Part shown: positions 19,827 through 29,909 of the stretch, piece after piece
Position numbering within the stretch: position 1 is the first letter of the stretch
Layout of the letters: every line of letters begins with the position of its first letter
DNA from: Cafeteria roenbergensis
Lineage: Eukaryota; Sar; Bigyra; Bicosoecida; Cafeteriaceae
Reading direction: 5' to 3'
DNA length: 64,000 nucleotides
NCBI GenBank assembly: GCA_008330645.1
Contig: VLTN01000014.1
Span: 544,525-608,524, forward strand
Made by a program: the position numbers and the translations under genes
The notes under the pieces: model-generated
What the model saw: only the letters and a program-made list of their open reading frames with translations
Databases searched by the model: none
What the model was told of the DNA's origin: nothing

Positions 19827-22247
19827 TTACGGCTTGCCGGCGGCTATGCGAGCAAGCAAGGCTGCGGCGGCGCCCCCGGCCTCGTGCGGCTGGGGCGCGG
19901 GGCCTGCTGGGCCGCGCTGGTGCTGCATCAATGCGTGCTGGTGCTGCATGTGCGGCGCCTGCATGCGGGGCGGGCCGCGCGGCCCGCCGTGCATCCCGGC
20001 GAGGAGAGAGGCAAGCGCGCTTCCCGGGGGAGCGGGTGCTGGCGGGCCCGCTGCCGAGTGCGGAGCCGGGTGCGCGCCCGGGCCAGACCCCTGCGCTGGC
20101 GGCGGGCCGCTCACAGGCGGCCCCGCCGGGGAACCCCGCGGCTGGCTGTGAGGCGGCATGCCCGCTGGCAGCGCGGGCCGCGCGTGCGCACCTTGCGCCA
20201 CGCCGTACCCCGGCGGGGCAAAGTCGGGGGGGGCGAACCCCGGGGGCGCGAACCCTGGGGGCGCGAACCCCGGGGGAGCGAACCCCGGATGGGCGAACCC
20301 CGGAGGGCCCCCGCTGACCGGGGGCCCCATGTAGCCGCGGGGTGCCCCCCGCCCGGGAGCGAAGCCTGGGGCGTGGCCCATGTATCCGGGAGGGGGGGGC
20401 ATGTGCGGTCCGGCGGGGACCCAGCCTCCGGTGTGCGGGGCCGCCGCCGGTGGCACCGGGGCCCCTGACTGGTGCTGCTGGCTTGCGGCCTGAGCGAACA
20501 TGGAGCTGAGGAGGCGGGCGGCCCCGGGCGATTGCGGCAGCCCCCCCGAGGCGGGGGGCGCGGGCGCGGGGGCGGGGGCGGGGGCGGGGCGGGGGGCGGC
20601 GTCGCCACCGGCACCGGCAGCGCCAGCAGGGTCCCTTGCAGTGGGGGCCGGCACGGGCGACGCAGCAGGGGTGCGCGCGCGGAGGCGGGCGCGGAGGCGG
20701 TCGGCGGCTGAGGGTGGGGTGGGCGCGACGGCGCCGGGGGCCGCGCCCTTGGTTGGGGTGACGGCCGGCGGCTGCTGGTGCTGGTGCTGCGGCTGGTGCT
20801 GCGGCTGGTGCTGCTGCGCTGGTGGCCGGGGCGTCGCGTCTCCCATGAGGTCGTCGAGGAGGCCAGCCGGGGAGGGGAGATACGGGTCTGCCGTCGGGGG
20901 CGACGCACGTGCCTTGCCAGTTGCAGTTGCAGTTGCAGTTGCAGACGAGGCTGTGGACACGGGAGCATGCCCCGAGTTGGCTGCCGCCGCGGTTGCGGTC
21001 GCGGGCGGGGCGAAGGCGGTGGGGCCCTGAAGAGCTCGGAGGATATCCATGCCCGCGGCGTCCGCGATGGGGGCGGGGGGGCCGGCAGCGGGCGCGTGGC
21101 TTGCGCCGGCGTCTGCGGCAGTGGCGGCTGTTGCGGCGGCGGCGGCTGCTGCGGCGACGGGCCCGCCCAGCACCATCCCCTGGCCGGCTAGCGCTGCCAT
21201 CAGGCCGAGGGTCGGGTCGGCTGCGGCAGCTGCAGGGGCAGCGCTGGCGGCGCCTGTGCGGGCGGGCTGGCTGCTGCTCGCCGCCCACTTCGACCCGGCG
21301 CCAGCCCCTGCCCCTGCAGCTGCCGCGGCGCCCCCGGCCTCCCCTCCAGGGTCGGCTCGGCCGCGAGCGGGCGCTTCGTCCAGGGTCTCCTCCCCCTCGG
21401 GCTCCAGCGGCGCGAAGGCCCCCATGTCGGCCGACGGGTCGGGCACCCAGCGGCCGTTCTCGAAGCCGCCCATGATGGCGCCGCCCTCCATAACGGGGGC
21501 CGCGTCCCACCCCGACCCGTCGCCCGTGGCGGTGCTGCGCTTGGGGGGCGGGGGCGGCTCGATGGGGGTCTCGTCCGGCGGGGTGAGGGTCCACGGGGCC
21601 AGGTTGCACGGCTCCAGGCCGTACCGGCGGATGGTGATGCCTGAGATTGAGAGACGCGGGCCGTCGGCGTCGGCCGCCGGCCCGGGGAGCTTGCCGGCCT
21701 TGACCATGGCGAGCGCAACGGCACGCAGCTGCGCCACCGTGTAGGGTGGCCCGAGGTCGCCGCGGGCGGTGGCGGCGCTAGCAGCCTTGGCTTTCGCCAG
21801 CTCCGAGGCGGAGAGGCCGCCAGCGAAGCCGATGTGGGCCGTCGAGCCGGAGGAGCGGGGAGCAGCGGCCGGCGGCGTGGGGGCGCTGATGTCCACGCGC
21901 AGCGCGCCCCCCTCCTCCTTGGTGCGGAGGTGAATTGAGTCGTCGCCGCGCTGCTGCCGGAAGCGGCTATCGCCGGTGTGCCCGAACCCACGGGCGTGGC
22001 CCTGGGACCCGCCGCGGCGGCCGCCCGACGAGCGGAAGCGGTCCTGGCTGCTGGACGACCCCGGCCCGGCCGCCACGGTCGGCTGCTTGGAGTGGCGCGA
22101 TACGGGCTTGGACGCGCGGTCCGAAAAGTCGCGCCCGCGCCCCCGTCCGCGCCCCCGGCCGCGGTCCGACGCGCCCCCGCGGGAGCCAGCCGAAGTTGCT
22201 CCGAACATTTTCACAGTGTCGTCAGACGAGCGCGAGCGGTCCGCCAT
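19827..22247 (-). CDS. RGG- and proline-rich disordered protein, possible RNA-binding/P-body protein
   Basis: An intronless 806-residue frame from ATG 22247 to the stop at 19827. The N-terminus (to ~residue 115) is rich in RGG/GRG and Ser/Arg dipeptides. A better-ordered block (~residues 150-300) includes PPYTVAQLRAVALAMVKAGK and a motif with RRYGLEPCNLAPW. The rest is Ala/Pro/Gln/Gly-rich, with a GFAPP pentapeptide repeated near residues 680-710 and a His/Gln-rich C-terminus ending LLARIAAGKP. RGG boxes typically bind RNA. YTVAQL distantly recalls the YxxxxL eIF4E-binding element of 4E-T-type proteins, but the following residue is not hydrophobic, so this is only a hint. I do not recognise the family. 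The frame's length in very GC-rich DNA is weak evidence alone; the composition and the ordered block make it credible. Confidence 0.6.
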   Translation of the reverse strand: MADRSRSSDDTVKMFGATSAGSRGGASDRGRGRGRGRGRDFSDRASKPVSRHSKQPTVAAGPGSSSSQDRFRSSGGRRGGSQGHARGFGHTGDSRFRQQRGDDSIHLRTKEEGGALRVDISAPTPPAAAPRSSGSTAHIGFAGGLSASELAKAKAASAATARGDLGPPYTVAQLRAVALAMVKAGKLPGPAADADGPRLSISGITIRRYGLEPCNLAPWTLTPPDETPIEPPPPPKRSTATGDGSGWDAAPVMEGGAIMGGFENGRWVPDPSADMGAFAPLEPEGEETLDEAPARGRADPGGEAGGAAAAAGAGAGAGSKWAASSSQPARTGAASAAPAAAAADPTLGLMAALAGQGMVLGGPVAAAAAAAATAATAADAGASHAPAAGPPAPIADAAGMDILRALQGPTAFAPPATATAAAANSGHAPVSTASSATATATATGKARASPPTADPYLPSPAGLLDDLMGDATPRPPAQQHQPQHQPQHQHQQPPAVTPTKGAAPGAVAPTPPSAADRLRARLRARTPAASPVPAPTARDPAGAAGAGGDAAPRPAPAPAPAPAPPASGGLPQSPGAARLLSSMFAQAASQQHQSGAPVPPAAAPHTGGWVPAGPHMPPPPGYMGHAPGFAPGRGAPRGYMGPPVSGGPPGFAHPGFAPPGFAPPGFAPPGFAPPDFAPPGYGVAQGAHARPALPAGMPPHSQPRGSPAGPPVSGPPPAQGSGPGAHPAPHSAAGPPAPAPPGSALASLLAGMHGGPRGPPRMQAPHMQHQHALMQHQRGPAGPAPQPHEAGGAAAALLARIAAGKP

Positions 22248-22913
22248 GGCGCCTCGTAGAGCAGCGGTGGAGAGAGCCTTCCAGGCAAGTTTTGAAGCTC
22301 CACGCTCAGGCGCTGGGCACCCGGACTAGCGTCTCCCGGGAGGAGCCGGCGATTCGCAAAGCGACCTGGCGATCCTGCCGGGGCGCACAAGAACGGGGTG
22401 GGGCGCCTTGACGCGCCGGGGAGAGGGCCTCCGCGCAGCACGTGCCAATCCTTCGGCACCGCTGGGCGGCTGCTCGCGGCGAGCTCGCGCGCGACACGGG
22501 GGGAAGGTCCAGGGACGGCGCAATCGGCGTCTTTGAGCTGGCTAGGGGAGCCGCGCGCGCCTGTGCCGCCTGCCTCGTGGCAGCGGGGTCGGGGTGGCCG
22601 AGCTTGCCTTCAGCAGTTGGCGCCGGCGCGACGAATATTGGGTGCCGAGCAAGCAATGCGCGCCGCTGCGCACCCGTCGCCCATGCCCTCACAATCACCT
22701 CCCGCGCGCGCGTTGCCAGGCCCACAGCGCCCAGTCTGCGGTGGCTGGCAGCTGCGGACTCCAGGAACGGCCCTGGCATCGCGGTTTCCAGCCGGCGTAC
22801 TACGTTTAAGGGCTTGCACGAGGCGGCAAGACCCGCCCCGGTCTCGACGCGCAGCGGGCTGAGCGGCCGACGGGACCGAGGACACACCAACAGAGACCCG
22901 CTGCCTTGTCGTC
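22248..22913. promoter_or_regulatory. Divergent intergenic region, nothing else recognised
   Basis: These 666 bases separate the RGG-protein start (minus) and the J-domain-protein start (plus). Presumed promoters; no motif or gene was found. Confidence 0.3.
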
Positions 22914-24818
22914 ATGCCCGTTGATCCGCTGCTGGCGGCGTCGGGGATGCGCACCCAGGCGCGGCGCGCGCGGCAGGCGGGCAGGGCCTCCCTCGCGCCC
23001 AAGCCCGCAGCGAGGCCTGCGCCGGCACGGACCCTGCCCTCCGAAGTGCTCCGCCTCGCTGAGCTGCGGCGACAGGCGTCCGCGCCGCCCCCGCTGCTGC
23101 CCGCTCCCCGGAGCGCGCGGTCGGCCGCCCGCCGCCGCCGCCCGCCCCCAGTGCTCGTTGGGGGGCCCGGCAGCCGGGGCGGCCACCCGCTGCTCGGCCT
23201 CCCGTACCGCCCCGGCGTCAGTGCGCCCGCCGCCAACCCCTCAGACGCCGTGGTGATGCGCGGAGGATCAGCTGACGACGAGGACGCCGAGGAGCGACGC
23301 CCACTTCGGCAGAGCCACTCAAGGCTCGACGAAGAGATCCAGGCCGAGCGAGTGAGAGACGCGGCCGATCGACGAAAGCTCCAGGAGGAGGACGCCAGAC
23401 AAGCCGCTGCCGCCAGCTGGCACGCGTCGGGACACCGCCCCCGGCAGCTTACCGCGACAGCCGCCAGGCCGTCAACCGCCGCCCACGGATCGCGCCCTGC
23501 CGCCCCAGGCGCCGCGGACCCAGCCGCTGGGTTGGGCGGGCGGCGAGGCCCGGCGGCAGGATCGGCGGCAGGATCGGAGGCAGGATCGGCGCACGGAGGG
23601 CGGTGGTGGGACAGCGGGCTCGCCGCAGCAGCCGCGGAGCTGGAGGCGGAGAGGAGGGCGGCGGCGCGCGGCCCCGAGTGGCAGCGGGCCGTGGCGGAGT
23701 CGGACCGTCTGGCGGGCGGCGGGGCGGCCGGAGGATGGCTCGGCGACGGCGTCGTGGACCTTGCAAGCTCAGACTCTGACGCTGGCGACGCCACCCGCGC
23801 CGTCCCAGGCTCTGCCCACGACGTCGGGCGTGCTGGCCGGCGGCTGGCCGGGGCCTCTCCCGCATTGCCAAGCCCGTCCAACGGCAGAGCAACATCAAGC
23901 AGAGCCACTTCTGGCAGAGCCGTGAACGGCGGTGGTGCGTCGCTGCGCCAGGGTTCGCTAGGGAAGGCCGGCTCTGTCGCAGGCTCTGCCGTCAGCTCTT
24001 CGGATAGCTCTGCTGTCAGCTCCGCCGCTGCCCGGCGGGCTCGGTTGCAGGCCGGGCTTGATCGAGCTGCGAAGCGTGCGAGGGGCGAGGAGGGCATTGT
24101 GGGCGCGGCGGGGGCGCGGCGGCGGCGGGACGCGCTGCGCGGAGGGGCCCTGGGTGCAGCCGGTCGAGGCGGCTTCGGACCCGGCGGTGGCGGCGGCGGT
24201 GGTGGCGGCGGAGGCGGCGGTGGCGGAGGAGGAGGAGGAGGAGGGCGGGGCGGGCGGGGCGGGGGCTTTTCGCTGGAGGGCGTTGACATGCGCCCGCGAC
24301 ACGACGAGACTGGGCTCTACCCGCTTGGTTGGGAGGACGTCGACGGGGAAGTGGACGGATCTGGAGGGGTCGGCGTGGGGTCGGCTGGAAGAGCGGTCGC
24401 GTCAGAGCGTGTTGCGGAGCTGGAGGCGTTGCGAGCTGCCGAGGCGGCTAGGCGGCGGGGCTTGAACGCAGCGCTGGACGCGGCGAGTGCTGCGGCGAGG
24501 GCGGGGGGCGGCGGGAGCGGTCCGCGCGGGGCTTTTGCCTCGTGGCCTGCGGTGGACGACGAGCAGCTGGCGGCCATGCCGCCGGCGGCGGCTGCGGCGC
24601 TCGTTTCGGGGGGCGTGGCGGCGCTGGCGCCAGAGGCCTGCTTGCTGCTGCAGCGGGGAGCGTCGCTCCGCACGTGCGAGGCGCGGTTCCGCCAGCTGGC
24701 GCGGCTGCTGCACCCGGACAGAGTGCGCGAGGTGGGCGCCCTGGAAGCCTGCTCCAGCGCGTTCGACGCGGCGCGGGCCGCGGTGGAGCGAGTAAGGCTG
24801 ACGGCGAAGGGAACCTGA
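22914..24818 (+). CDS. J-domain-like protein with C-terminal HPD motif
   Basis: An intronless 634-residue frame. Most is low complexity: Arg/Ala-rich N-terminus, charged helical region near residues 120-160 (DEEIQAERVRDAADRRKLQEED), Ser/Ala-rich middle and a long poly-Gly run near residue 425. The last ~60 residues are ordered and include FRQLARLLHPDRV with HPD at residues 600-602, preceded by an amphipathic helix and followed by a helix (AFDAARAAVERV), the layout of helices II and III of a J domain. J domains activate Hsp70; a C-terminal J domain is the auxilin-like or specialised class. Helix I is poorly defined, so the fold call is moderate. Partner and location are unknown. Confidence 0.6.
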   Translation: MPVDPLLAASGMRTQARRARQAGRASLAPKPAARPAPARTLPSEVLRLAELRRQASAPPPLLPAPRSARSAARRRRPPPVLVGGPGSRGGHPLLGLPYRPGVSAPAANPSDAVVMRGGSADDEDAEERRPLRQSHSRLDEEIQAERVRDAADRRKLQEEDARQAAAASWHASGHRPRQLTATAARPSTAAHGSRPAAPGAADPAAGLGGRRGPAAGSAAGSEAGSAHGGRWWDSGLAAAAAELEAERRAAARGPEWQRAVAESDRLAGGGAAGGWLGDGVVDLASSDSDAGDATRAVPGSAHDVGRAGRRLAGASPALPSPSNGRATSSRATSGRAVNGGGASLRQGSLGKAGSVAGSAVSSSDSSAVSSAAARRARLQAGLDRAAKRARGEEGIVGAAGARRRRDALRGGALGAAGRGGFGPGGGGGGGGGGGGGGGGGGGGGRGGRGGGFSLEGVDMRPRHDETGLYPLGWEDVDGEVDGSGGVGVGSAGRAVASERVAELEALRAAEAARRRGLNAALDAASAAARAGGGGSGPRGAFASWPAVDDEQLAAMPPAAAAALVSGGVAALAPEACLLLQRGASLRTCEARFRQLARLLHPDRVREVGALEACSSAFDAARAAVERVRLTAKGT

Positions 24819-24871
24819 GCACCGGGAAGCGTGCGCCCCCTGCCTTGCATCGCGGGGAACGCGGGCATGGC

Positions 24872-24958
24872 GTGTGCGTGCGGGCTGGCGTCTCGCGGGC
24901 GTGTGCGTGCGGGCTGGCGTCTCGCGGGCGTGTGCGTGCGGGCTGGCGTCTCGCGGGC
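24872..24958 (+). repeat. 29-bp tandem repeat, three copies
   Basis: Three identical 29-base units (GTGTGCGTGCGGGCTGGCGT plus nine more bases) start at 24872, 24901 and 24930, in the gap between the J-protein stop and the LST8 start. No spacers; a minisatellite. Confidence 0.9.
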
Positions 24959-25082
24959 AAGTAGCTCTCGGCAGAGCGCCAATGATGCGTCAAAACCATT
25001 GGGATTGCCAAGCACAGCCAAAGCCTCAGCGGCGCACGCCGCGCGAGCTGCACGCCGGGCCTGGGCAGCGAGCGCGTCTGCC

Positions 25083-26371
25083 ATGGCGGTCATCCTCGCC
25101 ACGGCGTCGTACGACGAGACGTTGCGCTTCTGGGACCCGTCCACGGCGCGGTGCACCGCCGTGATCGGGCTCCAGCAAAAGCCCGCCACGGCCATCGCTA
25201 TCAGCCCCGACAAGCGGTCGATCATCGCTGCGTCCAACCCCACGATCCGCATGTTCGAAGTCCCCGACGGCTCGCGAGGAGCCTCTGACGAGCCCGTGAG
25301 GCGGGCCAGCGGCCTGGTTGCGCGAGGCAGCGCGAGGCGCCGCCTCGCCGCCGCGCTCACGTCGTGCAGCCCCGCCGCCCGTGCCGCCCGTTCCTGGCGC
25401 AGGTCATCACCTTTGCTGGCCATACCGCGGCGGTGAGCTCGGTCGGGTGGCACCGTCGCGGCAAGTTTTTGCTGTCCGGCTCCGAGGACGGCACCGTCAA
25501 GGTGTGGACCACCGAGTCGCCCAAGGCAGTGCGCAGCCTGGACTGCAAGTCGCCCGTGACGTCAGTTTCGATCCTGCCCAACATGGTCGACCTCGTTGCG
25601 GTGGACAGGGACGGGCGGCTGAACCTGTGGGATCTGCGCACGGGGCTGCTGCGCCAGCGCGTTCGGCCCACGGCCGGCCCCGCCGAGGCCCGCAGGCTGC
25701 CCTTGTCCGCCGTGGGCGTGAGCTCCCGCGTCTCGTGCGTGGCTGCAGCGTCCCACTCCGGCCTCGTCCACCTGTGGCGGGCGCAGAAGGGCCCGGAGGG
25801 GGTGGTGCTCCGGCCGTCGCCCACGTACCTCGAAGCCCACGCCGACTACGTGACAAGGATCGCATTCAGCCCCTCCTCCAGCGCCATGGTCACGGCGTCG
25901 GCCGACAAGACGGCCCGGCTGTGGGCGCCGGCGCGGGCCGATTCCCACAGCGGCGGCAGCCTGGCCCGGGGCGGCGCCCCTCCGGCGCCAGCCGCGGTCG
26001 GAGATTCCGCCGGTTCCTCCTCGGCGGCGGGGGCGGCAGCGGCCGCTGGCTCGGCGGGGGGAGGGGGCGCGTCGGCAGCCCCCGCCGGCGGGGGGGCAAG
26101 CTCCGCCTCGGCGGCCGACGAAGCTGCCGCCGCCGTCACGTGGGTGCCCACAGCCAGCCTCATCGGCCACGAGGGGTGGGTGTGGGATGCCACCTTCAAC
26201 GCAGACGGGTCCTACGTGTTCACGGGGGGCGCCGACGCCACTGCCAGGCTGTGGGAGGCCGCCTCAGGTGACCTGGTCCAGACCTTTGCCGGGCACTCCA
26301 AGGCGGTGTGCGCTGTCGCGGTGCACGACGCACAGGTGCCCGCAGCCACGTCGTCGGGGAGGGAACGCTAG
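25083..26371 (+). CDS. LST8: LST8 (mLST8/GbetaL), WD40 subunit of TOR complexes
   Basis: Exons 25083-25295 and 25403-26371 join in phase to 393 residues. The N-terminus MAVILATASYDETLRFWD, then ISPDKRSIIAAS and IRMFEV, aligns well with LST8 starts. Downstream blades include SEDGTVKVW, DRDGRLNLWD, SADKTARLW and GADATARLW; seven blades can be counted. LST8 binds the TOR kinase domain in TORC1 and TORC2, linking nutrient state to growth. It is longer than the usual ~310-325 residues because of an Ala/Gly/Ser-rich insertion of about 65 residues between blades 5 and 6 (around 25960-26130). The C-terminus extends a few residues beyond the conserved AVCAVAVHD end. Confidence 0.88.
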
Positions 26372-26686
26372 CGCCCTCTGCGCGCCTAGGGCCCTGATTG
26401 CGGCGGCGGCAGCGTCGTGTCGGCTGCGGCAGCGTCGTGTCGGCTGCGGCAGCGTCGTGTCGGCGGCGGCAGCGTCGTGTCGGCGGCGGCGGCACCCCCA
26501 CCGCCACTGTGTCTGAATACGTGATGTTCGTGTGACGTGCGTGCGATGTGCGTGTGACTAGCGTGCGTAGCGTCAGTCGGTTAACGCGTCGGTTCTCGCG
26601 TTGGCGCCGCTCACGCCACCTCGCACGAATCAGAAACGGCGCGTATTACGGGTCGCCTCAAGCATCACCAGCCAGTCACGGCTCGG
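26372..26686. repeat. Convergent intergenic region with a 20-bp tandem repeat
   Basis: AGCGTCGTGT recurs every 20 bases at 26411, 26431, 26451 and 26471 in a unit close to GGCAGCGTCGTGTCGGCTGC. The remaining bases hold short CGTGTGACG-like variants. No gene is seen between the two converging stop codons. Confidence 0.75.
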
Positions 26687-27139
26687 TCACGTGGCAACGT
26701 CGGCCAGGTCCCTGTCGCGAGCCCGCTCAGCCTCCTTGCGCGCCCTGGCGTCGGCGGCCCGCGCGTCGGCCTTGGAGCGCAACGCTGCGGCCGCCGCCTC
26801 GACGCGGCCGAGCTTGGTCCCGAGGGAGGCCACCGCCGCCTGCACCCGCCGCAGGCGCGCCTCGAACTCGGACGACATGGCCGTTTGCAGCTTGAGGCGG
26901 GCGCTCGCGTCGCCGAGGGACGGGGCCGCGCCTTCCGCCACGGCGCCGGGAGGCGAGGGCGCCATCGCGGACAGCTCGTCCTGAAGGGCCGCCTTGAGCG
27001 CGCTCTGGACCTCCTTCACGCCGGCCAGGCGCTCCACGAGGTCCTGCAGGGGGGCCTCGACGACATCGCCCGCGCGCGCGCCCGCGCGTGCGGTCAGGGA
27101 CTTGGGCTTGGCATCTGCAACAGGCTCGGGCGCAGCCAT
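26687..27139 (-). CDS. Small coiled-coil protein of unknown function
   Basis: A 150-residue frame from ATG 27139 to the stop at 26687. After a short Ala/Pro start, residues ~25-150 are predicted by composition to be largely helical, with heptad-like spacing (LQDLVERLAGVKEV; FEARLRRVQAAVASLGTKLG) and a charged Arg/Ala C-terminus. No membrane segment or signal. It recalls small coiled-coil subunits of multi-protein complexes but I do not recognise the family. It is head-to-head with SNU13, about 300 bases apart. Confidence 0.5.
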   Translation of the reverse strand: MAAPEPVADAKPKSLTARAGARAGDVVEAPLQDLVERLAGVKEVQSALKAALQDELSAMAPSPPGAVAEGAAPSLGDASARLKLQTAMSSEFEARLRRVQAAVASLGTKLGRVEAAAAALRSKADARAADARARKEAERARDRDLADVAT

Positions 27140-27445
27140 GGTGCGGGCGGCCCTGGTGGCTGGGCCCTATGCGCGGCGGGCGTCACTCGCAAGGGCAAGC
27201 TCCCCGGGCGCGGCGGCGCACGCGGCTGCAGGCCTCGCGCGGAGTGTGCGGGCGGCCACGGCGCGCGGCGCGTCCTGCGCGGGGTTGCAGCACTGGCGGG
27301 CAGAGCCGCAGTCGGGGCGGGGCGGGCCACATTGCAGCAAGCGACTCTGCAGCCAGGGGCGTTCCACTTGAGCCGGCGTGCGTGATCTCCACCAGAGTGA
27401 TACGCCCGACCCAGTCACTTCTCGTCCTCTTCAGACTCGATCGCA

Positions 27446-28209
27446 ATGGTGAGCGCCCGTGCTGGCTGGCTGGCCCGCCCCCTGGCCGCGGCCCGAGGGC
27501 CGCGGGGCGCGGCCGGGCTTGCCGCGCTCTCGACGAAGTGCTGCGGCCCCGGCGCCTCGGCCGCGCCGCCGCCCCGCTCCCGTGGCGACCGCCGGGACGG
27601 CCGCAGGGCACCGGGAGCCCCCCCTCATGAACCCCGAGCGGCGCCTTGCGGGGCACGTGCCGGCGACTGGCGCCGGAGCGGGCCGCGCGCCGCGCCGACG
27701 AGGCTTGGCCTGTGCTGCTGCTTTGCATCACGGTTTGGCAGCCCGCTCGACCCTCCCTCGCCCCTTTCCCCCGCCCCCCCCCCCGTCCCGAACGACCCCC
27801 CCACCGTGCCTCGCAGGCCGCCGCTGACTCCAAGAAGGTGAACCCCAAGGCCTACCCCCTGGCCCCCGCCGACCTGACCACCAAGCTCCTTGACATGGTG
27901 CAGCAGGCCAGCTCGTACAAGCAGCTCAAGAAGGGCGCCAACGAGGCCACCAAGACGCTCAACCGCGGCATCAGCGAGCTCATCATCCTCACCGCCGACG
28001 CCGAGCCCATCGAGATCCTCCTGCACCTTCCCCTGCTCTGCGAAGACAAGAACGTGCCGTACGTCTTCCTGCCGTCCAAGGTCGCCCTTGGCCGCGCCTG
28101 CGGCGTGACCCGCCCGGTCATCTCCGCCAGCATCATCATGGCCGACGGCTCGCAGCTGAAGAGCCAGATCGATGCCCTCAAGCTCCAGATCGAGAAGCTG
28201 CTGCTCTGA
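27446..28209 (+). CDS. SNU13: SNU13 / 15.5K (NHP2L1), L7Ae-family RNA-binding protein
   Basis: Exon 1 contributes only the ATG (27446-27448), immediately followed by a GTGAGC donor; exon 2 is 27817-28209. The 131-residue product carries [29 protein letters not shown] and [12 protein letters not shown], near-identical to SNU13 of animals and fungi. SNU13 binds kink-turns in U4 snRNA and box C/D snoRNAs and nucleates U4/U6.U5 tri-snRNP and methylation snoRNP assembly in the nucleus. The intron is 368 bases with a C-rich tract before CAG at 27814. Family length is ~125-130, so the model is complete. Confidence 0.93.
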
Positions 28210-28558
28210 GCGTGCGAGAGCCGAGCCGGCGGCAAGGCTGCCAGAAGCTGCGCTGCCCGACTGATTGCCTGTCTCGCGTTCCGCCGCCGAGTCGCGCGCT
28301 GCAGCCCGCCTTGCCAACACACGGACGCGTGCTGGTGCGCCTGTGTGTCGCGCGGCCGGTGCGTGGAGCGACCCTGTGCCCCATTCGCAAAACAGCGCGA
28401 TTGCATTGTCCTCCCGCGCGACGCGCGCGCGTCCGCACATGGGCTCGAACGCGCCATTCCGTCGCACGCCCCCAAAGCACAATCACGCAAGCCTGCTGTC
28501 CACCGCCGCAGACCACACGCACACGCACGCAGGCCGTGCCAAGGAGCGTCGGGCCGCA
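28210..28558. other. Convergent intergenic region, nothing recognised
   Basis: These 349 bases separate the 3' ends of SNU13 and the PAM18 gene. Only short CACACGCACGC runs near 28510 stand out. Confidence 0.4.
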
Positions 28559-29158
28559 TCAGGAGGAGGCGTTCTTCTCGCCCAGCAGCACCGCCTTGGC
28601 CTCGTTCACCTTGATACTGATGAACGTGCTGCCCCCGCGATCAGGGTGGTTCTTGATGAGCAGCTTGCGGTGCCTGGCCCGCACGGTGTCGGGATTGGAG
28701 CTCTCCCGGCAGCCGAGGATGAGCGCCGCCTCGCGCCGGGACATGGCGTCCTCGAACGGCCCCTTGTAGTTCTTGCGGACCGTGCTCGTCTTGGACACGG
28801 GCATGGATGCCATCCTGTTGTAGGCTTCGATGCCGTACCGGATGACGATGGCCCCGGCGGCCACGCTCAGCCCCGCAACAAGCGGCCCCACCACCTCGGA
28901 ACGCGCCGACGCGTGGAAGAGCGCCTTGCGCGTCAGGTCGCCGGGCGCGAGCCCGCCTCCCTGGGAGCGCGCCACAGGCGACACGCGCGCGGCGTGGTCC
29001 ACGTCCGCTGGCGCGCGCACGGCAGCCACCGAGAGGGCGCGCGCGCCGGGCGCTGACGCGAGGGAGCCCGCCACGAGCGGGTCGCGCGCGCCGGAGCGGC
29101 CTGCCGCTGCGGCCACGCGGCGCAGGCCCAGGCGCGAGAGCACTCGAGACGTCGCCAT
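28559..29158 (-). CDS. PAM18: PAM18/TIM14-type mitochondrial import J-protein
   Basis: An intronless 199-residue frame. The first ~60 residues are Arg/Ala/Ser-rich with almost no acidic residues, a mitochondrial presequence. One membrane segment (about residues 92-108, LVAGLSVAAGAIVIRYG) is followed by a C-terminal J-like domain: YKGPFEDAMSRREAALILG, then HPDRGGS at 171-177 and an end in VNEAKAVLLG. That is the PAM18/TIM14 layout: the inner-membrane J protein that stimulates mtHsp70 ATPase at the TIM23 import motor. The DNAJC15 class shares this arrangement. The N-terminal extension is longer than in yeast. Confidence 0.88.
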   Translation of the reverse strand: MATSRVLSRLGLRRVAAAAGRSGARDPLVAGSLASAPGARALSVAAVRAPADVDHAARVSPVARSQGGGLAPGDLTRKALFHASARSEVVGPLVAGLSVAAGAIVIRYGIEAYNRMASMPVSKTSTVRKNYKGPFEDAMSRREAALILGCRESSNPDTVRARHRKLLIKNHPDRGGSTFISIKVNEAKAVLLGEKNASS

Positions 29159-29909
29159 TGCGGCTGGGTCAGAGCGAGTGGCGCCCGCCGGCGCATGGCG
29201 CTGGCCGGCCGGGGCTTCCCGAGGAGCTCGCGCTCGGCAGAGCCGCTCCCCTCCGGCGCTGGCCGGGGCGGCGGCCAGGCTCGCGCGTTGGCAGTCGGTG
29301 CGCACGGGGCGAAACGGCGGCCGCGCCCCAAGCGGTCCGCATACGTATCGCGCGGGGCCGGGCTCGCACCAACTTCGAGGCGGTGCCACTGCCTAGCGTT
29401 TCACACAGTGCGCAGCTAGTGCGGGTTTGGGCACTCCGCAACAGGCTGCGCTTATGTCGCCCGTGGGCGAGCCGCGCCGGGGGGGGTGGGGGGTGGGAGG
29501 GCAGTTGCGCGATGCCCGTGCAGCTTCCACCAGCTCCGCGCGCCGCCATGCGCGCCCACACGCATGCTGGCGCCGGCAGAGCGACATCTGTGCTCCGAGC
29601 TTCCCCCTCCCCCGCCGACGGATCCCTGCGCCGGATCGCGCCGCACTCGTCACCAGCCGTAGTCGCGCTGGGGCTCCAGGGGATGCGGGCCCGTGAACAG
29701 CCGCACAGGCCGAGCGTGGTGCCGTGCTGGCGCTCTCTGGGATGCAATCTGCTTGGCAGTGGCAAGCCGCTTGCCGGCTCCCAGAGTCGCGCGAAAGGCA
29801 ACTTGTCATCAATCGCTGCCGGCCGCCGAGCGCGGCCGGTGCCACTCAGCCCCGAGCGCCCCGTGCCGCGGCCCGCACCCAGATCCTCCCGCACGGCCAG
29901 CCCGGGACA
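29159..29909. promoter_or_regulatory. Divergent intergenic region, nothing else recognised
   Basis: These 751 bases separate the PAM18 start (minus) from the FYVE-protein start (plus). A G-rich stretch near 29478-29500 is the only visible feature. Confidence 0.3.
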
